DNA from: Euonymus europaeus
Lineage: Eukaryota > Streptophyta > Magnoliopsida > Celastrales > Celastraceae
NCBI GenBank assembly: GCA_963580455.1
Contig: OY756962.1
Location: 14,216,001 to 14,280,000, forward strand
Direction: 5' to 3'
DNA length: 64,000 nt
This document shows, piece after piece, positions 60,106 to 64,000 of this stretch. Under the pieces are notes generated by a model. The model ran no database searches and had not been told where the DNA came from. It was given only the letters and a program-made list of their open reading frames with translations. The position numbers were made by a program, and so were the translations under genes. Each line of letters starts with the position of its first letter. Position 1 is the stretch's first letter.

Positions 60106-63100
60106 CCGTTAAAAGCCCCTCCATAGAGAGAGTTGAGCAACTTCGGACCATCAAAGTTGCTCGGTGTACACTTTTTATTGTTATTCTATGTCAAATTTTA
60201 TGAGTATAAGCTTCCAAGATTATTTCGATTCCTAAATCACCAACTTTCTATGAGAAATGGACAAAACCGTTAAAGGCTCCTCCATAGAGAGAGTTTAGCA
60301 ACTTCGAACAAACAAAGTTGCTCGGGATACACTTTTTATTGTTCTTCTTTGTTCAATTTTATGAGTATAAGCTTCCTAGATTTTTTCGATGCTAAAACAC
60401 CATCTTTCTATGACAAATTGACAAAACCGTTAAAAGCCTCTCCATAGAGAGAGTTGAGCAACTTCGGACCACCAAAGTTGCTCGGTGTACACTTTTTATT
60501 CTTCTTCTATGTCAAATTTTACGAGTTTACGATTTCAAGATTATTTCGATGCCAAAACACCAACATTTTATCACATATGGACAAAACCGTTAAAAGCTCC
60601 TACATAGAGAGAGTTGAGCAACTTCGGACCGACAAAGTTGCTCGATGAACACTTATTATTGCTCTTCTTTGTCAAATTTTACGAGTATAAGCTTCCTAGA
60701 TTTTTTCGATGCCAAAAAACGAACTTTTTACGAGAAATGGACAAAACCGTTAAAAGCACCTCCATAGAGAGAGTTGAGCAACTTCGGACCATCAAAGTTG
60801 CTCGGCGTACAATTTTTATTATTCTTCTATGTCAAATTTTACGAGTATAAGCTTCCAAGATTATTTCGATACCAAAACACCAACTTTTTATCACAAATGG
60901 ACAAAACCGTTAAAAGCCCCTCCATAGAGAGAGTTGAGCAACTTCGGACTAACAAAGTTGCTCGGGATATACTTTTTATTGTTCTTCTATGTCAAATTTT
61001 ACGAGTATAAGCTTCCTAGATTATTTTGATGCTAAAACACCCTCTTTCCACGAAAAATGAACAAAACCGTTAAAAGCTCCTCCATAGAGAGAGTTGAGCA
61101 ACTTCGGACCATCAAAGTTCCTCAGTGTACACTTTTTATTGTTCTTCTTTGTCAAATTTTACGAGTATAATCTTCCAAGATTATTTCGAATCCAAATCAC
61201 CAACTTTCTATGAGAAATGGACAAAACCGTTAAAAGCTCCTCCATAGAGAGTGTGGAGCGACTTCGAACCATCAAAGTTGTTCGATGTACACTTTTTATT
61301 GTTCTTCTATGTTAAATTTTATGAGTATAAGCTTCCTAGATTTTTTCGATGCTAAAACACCATCTTTCTATGACAAATGGACAAAACTGTTAAAAGCCCC
61401 TCCATAGAGAGAGTTGAGCAACTTCGAACCATCAAAGTTGCTCGATGTACACTTTTTATTGTTCTTCTACGTCAAATTTTACGATTAAAGCTTCCAAGAT
61501 TATTTCGATGCTAAAACACCAACTTTTTATTACAAATGGACAAAACCATTAAAAGCCACTCCATAGAGAGAGTTGAGCAACTTCGGACCAACAAAGTTGC
61601 TCAGCATACAATTTTTATTGTTCTTCTTTGTCAAATTTTACGAGTATAAGCTTCCAAGAATATTTCGATGCCAAAACACCAACTTTTTATCACAAATGGA
61701 CAAAATCGTTAAAAGCCCCTCCATAGAGAGATTTGAGCAACTTCGGACCATCAAAGTTGCTCGGTGTACACTTTTTATTGTTCTTCTATGTCAAATTTTA
61801 CGAGTATAAGCTTCCTAGATTATTTCGATGCTAAAACACCAATTTTCCGTGACAAATGGACAAAACCATTAAAAGCTCCTCCATAGAGAGAGTTGAGCAA
61901 CTTCGGACCATCAAAGTTGCTCGGTGTACACTTTTTATTGTTCTTGTATGTCAAATTTTACGAGTATAAGCTTCCAAGATTATTTCGATGCCAAAACACC
62001 AACTTTTTATCACAAATGGACAAAACCGTTAAAAGTTCCTTCATAGAGAGAGTTGAGCAATTTCGGACGAACAAAGTTGTCGGGATACACTTTTTATTGT
62101 TATTCTTTGTCAAATTTTACGAGTATAAGCTTCCTAGATTATTTCGATGCTAAAACACCATCTTTCTATGACAAATGGGCAAAACCGTTAAAAGTCCCTC
62201 CATAGAGAGAGTTGAGCAACTTCGGACCATCAAAGTTGCTCGGTGTACACTTTTTATTGTTATTCTATGTAAAATTTTATGAGTATAAGCTTCTAAGATT
62301 ATTTCGATTCCAAATCGCCAACTTTCTGTGAGAAATGGACAAAACCGTTAAAAGCTCCTCCATAGAGAGAGTTGAGCAACTTCGAACCATCAAAGTTGCT
62401 CGATGTACACTTTTTATTGTTCTTCTATGTTAAATTTTATGAGTATAAGCTTCCTAGATTATTTCGATGCCAAAAAAGGAACTTTTTACGACAAATGGAC
62501 AAAACCGTTGAAAGCTCCTCGATAGAGAGAGTTGAGTAACTTCGGACCATCAAAGTTGCTCGGTGTTCACTTTTTATTGTTCTTCTATGTCAAATTTTAC
62601 GAGTATAAGCTTCCAAGATTATTTCGATTCCAAATCACAAACTTTCTATGAGAAACGGACAAAACCGCTAAAAGCTCCTCCATAGAGAGAGTTGAGCTAC
62701 TTCGAACCATCAAAGTTGCTCGATGTACACTTTTTATTGTTCTTCTACGTCAAATTTTACGAGTATAAGCTTGCAAGATTATTTCGATGCCAAAACACCA
62801 ACTTTTTATCACAAATGGACAAAACCGTTAAAAGCCCCTCCATAGAGAGAGTTGAGCAACTTCGGACCAACAAAGTTGCTCGGGATACACTTTTTATTGT
62901 TCTTCTATGTCAAATTTTACAAGTATAAGCTTCCTAGATTATTTTGATACTAAAACACCATCTTTCCATGACAAATAGACAAAACTGTTAAAAGCACCTC
63001 CATAGAGAGAGTTGGGGAACTTCGGACCATCAAAGTTGCTCGGTGTACACTTTTTTATTGTTATTCTATGTCAAATTTTATGAGTATAAGCTTCCATGAT

Positions 63101-64000
63101 TATTTCGATTCCAAATCACCAACTTTCTATGAGAAATGGACAAAACCGCTAAAAGCTCCTCCATAGAGAGAGTTGAGCAACTTAGAACCAACAAAGTTGC
63201 TCGATGAACACTTATTATTGCTCTTCTTTGTCAAATTTTTCGAGTATAAGCTTCCTAGATTTTTTCGATGCTAAAACACCATCTTTCCATGCCAAATGGA
63301 CAAAACCGTTAAAAGCTCCTCCATAGAGAGAGTTGAGCAACATCGGACCATCAAAGTTGCTCGGTGTACACTTTTTATTGTTCTTCTATGTCAAATTTTA
63401 CGAGTTTAAGCTTGCAAGATTATTTCGATGCCAAAACACCAACATTTTATCACAAATGGACAAAACCGTTAAAAGCTCCTACATAGAGAGAGTTGAGCAA
63501 CTTCGGACCAACAAAGTTGCTCGATGAACACTTTTTATTGTTCTTCTTTGTCAAATTTTACGAGTATAAGCTTCCTAGATTATTTCGATGCTAAAACACC
63601 ATCTTTCCAGGACAAATGGACAAAACCGTTAAAAGCTCCTCCAGAGAGAGAGTTGAGCAACTTCGGACCATCAAAGTTGCTCGGTGTACACTTTTTTATT
63701 GTTATTCTATGTCAAATTTTATGAGTATAAGCTTCCAAGATTATTTCGATTCCAAATCACCAACTTTCTATGAGAAATGGACAAAACCGTTAAAAGCTCC
63801 TCCATAGAGAGAGTTGAGCAACTTCGAACCAACAAAGTTGCTCTTTGTACACTTTTTATTGTTCGTCTACGTCAAATTTTACGAGTTTAAGCTTCAAAGA
63901 TTATTTCGATGCCAAAACACCAACATTTTATCACAAATGGACAAAACCGTTAAAAGCTCCTACATAGAGAGAGTTGAGCAACTTTGGACCAACAAAGTTG
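60105..64000 (+). repeat. Divergent monomer domain without clear HOR partner
   Basis: About 24 monomers of the same family and orientation. The first ones (60.1-60.9 kb) follow the order seen at 46.2-46.9 and 29.4-30.0 kb, but the rest has no long in-register match that I could find in the window. Private single-base changes and indels are more frequent, for example GTTGTCGGGATAC (62,076), TACGATTAAAGCTTCC (61,481), GAGAGTTGGGGAAC (63,009), TCTTTGTACACTTTTT (63,842) and TCCAGGACAAATGG (63,604). The last monomer is cut by the window edge. Confidence 0.75.

Larger units (their letters stand above)
1..64000 (+). repeat. Satellite DNA array, ~160-bp monomer, about 400 head-to-tail copies
   Basis: The window is filled end to end by one ~160-nt unit. 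Fixed landmarks in each unit are AAGCTTCC, GATTATTTCGATG, GACAAAACCGTTAAAAG, CATAGAGAGAGTTGAG, CACTTTTTATTG and GTCAAATTTTACGAG, always in this order and orientation. No reverse-oriented copy (for example TTTTGTCC or CTTTTAACGG) and no unrelated sequence was found. Known: long homogeneous arrays of nucleosome-sized monomers with higher-order structure are typical of centromeric or pericentromeric heterochromatin in plants and animals. Inferred: the same here, most likely in a plant, because the monomer contains CAAAA twice and shows CpG decay. The family is not recognised. Length variants are small (1-4 nt indels), apart from one 74-bp deletion near 9,361. Confidence 0.98.

Noticed and set aside
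1145..63807. More than 100 plus-strand open frames of 60-121 codons with similar peptides (MSNFGPSKLLGVHF type), looking like a multigene family of small membrane proteins.
   Set aside because: Most of those examined start at TTG inside the hairpin arm (TTGAGCAAC) or at an arbitrary ATG, and end at the TAA in GTATAAGCTT. They run through one monomer and, because 160 is not divisible by 3, read the next in a shifted frame. Frame-breaking indels are tolerated. There is no independent gene structure.
1..64000. CRISPR-like array (regular direct repeats).
   Set aside because: The repeat is contiguous with no unique spacers, the unit is 160 bp, and there are no cas genes. This is satellite DNA.
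1..64000. CENP-B box resemblance: TTCGGACCA followed later by CTCGGGA.
   Set aside because: The box needs TTCG and CGGG 11 nt apart (start to start); here they are 20 nt apart, and the CGGG occurs only in one monomer class. Not a match.
1..64000. Origin of the 160-bp unit from an ~80-bp dimer, suggested by ACTTTTTAT occurring twice per monomer.
   Set aside because: The two occurrences are 88 nt apart, and flanking similarity is weak and needs many gaps. Low-complexity chance is enough.
1..64000. TATA-like GTATAAG upstream of each HindIII site as a promoter in every monomer.
   Set aside because: A short AT-rich match present in all copies has no discriminating value and no downstream gene. 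Satellite transcription cannot be judged from sequence alone.
1..64000. Known satellites: Arabidopsis-type ~180-bp centromere repeat, alpha satellite, telomere repeat TTTAGGG.
   Set aside because: Monomer length and motifs do not match what I know of these families, and no telomere repeats were seen. The family is left unnamed.
1..64000. Bacterial, phage or mobile-element system.
   Set aside because: No coding density, no ribosome-binding context, no conserved domains and no terminal repeats; the window is a eukaryotic-type satellite throughout.

Overview
The whole 64-kb window is one uninterrupted tandem satellite DNA array. The basic unit is an AT-rich monomer of about 160 bp (59 G/C in a hand-derived 160-nt consensus, about 37% GC), repeated about 400 times, always head-to-tail on the same strand. 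I see no real protein gene, RNA gene, transposon, rDNA, telomere repeat or other foreign insertion. The many ~78-codon open frames are the monomer itself read from a TTG codon, not genes. Most monomers carry one HindIII site (AAGCTT), so sites recur at ~160-bp spacing.

The organism is a eukaryote and the array is probably (peri)centromeric. A plant is the best guess: the unit is nucleosome-sized, contains the CAAAA pentanucleotide common in plant satellites twice, and shows CpG decay typical of methylated DNA. I do not recognise the satellite family and give no species. Every monomer carries a potential hairpin, with arms GAGCAACTT and AAGTTGCTC separated by 10 nt.

Monomers fall into four main haplotypes, recognisable downstream of the HindIII site: (a) CCAACTTTTTATCAC, (b) CCATCTTTCTATGAC, (c) CCAACTTTCTATGAG, (d) ATGAACTTTTTACGAC. 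Their order, with rare indels, defines nested higher-order repeats (HORs). Layout: 0-9.3 kb, three copies of a ~1.6-kb block plus a 3,998-bp (25-mer) duplication and a trimer (480-bp) sub-HOR; 9.3-13 kb, a 74-bp deletion junction and a 13-mer (2,081-bp) duplication; 12.4-17.5 kb, a block repeated at 24.7-30.0 kb; 17.4-25.1 kb, tandem 11-mer (1,765-bp) units passing into two near-identical 13-mers (2,086 bp); 27-44 kb, rearranged relatives of the 27-32-kb segment including two tandem 16-mers (exactly 2,562 bp each); 43.8-49 kb, a 5-mer (800-bp) duplication and a displaced copy of the 11-mer; 49.6-60.1 kb, a 14-mer (2,238-bp) duplication and a 5,919-bp (37-mer) duplication; 60.1-64 kb, more divergent monomers with no clear HOR partner in the window.

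The picture is of an array kept alike by repeated unequal exchange and segmental amplification, with duplications of different ages laid over each other. Block limits below come from reading by eye and are usually good to within about one monomer, except where an exact junction is stated.
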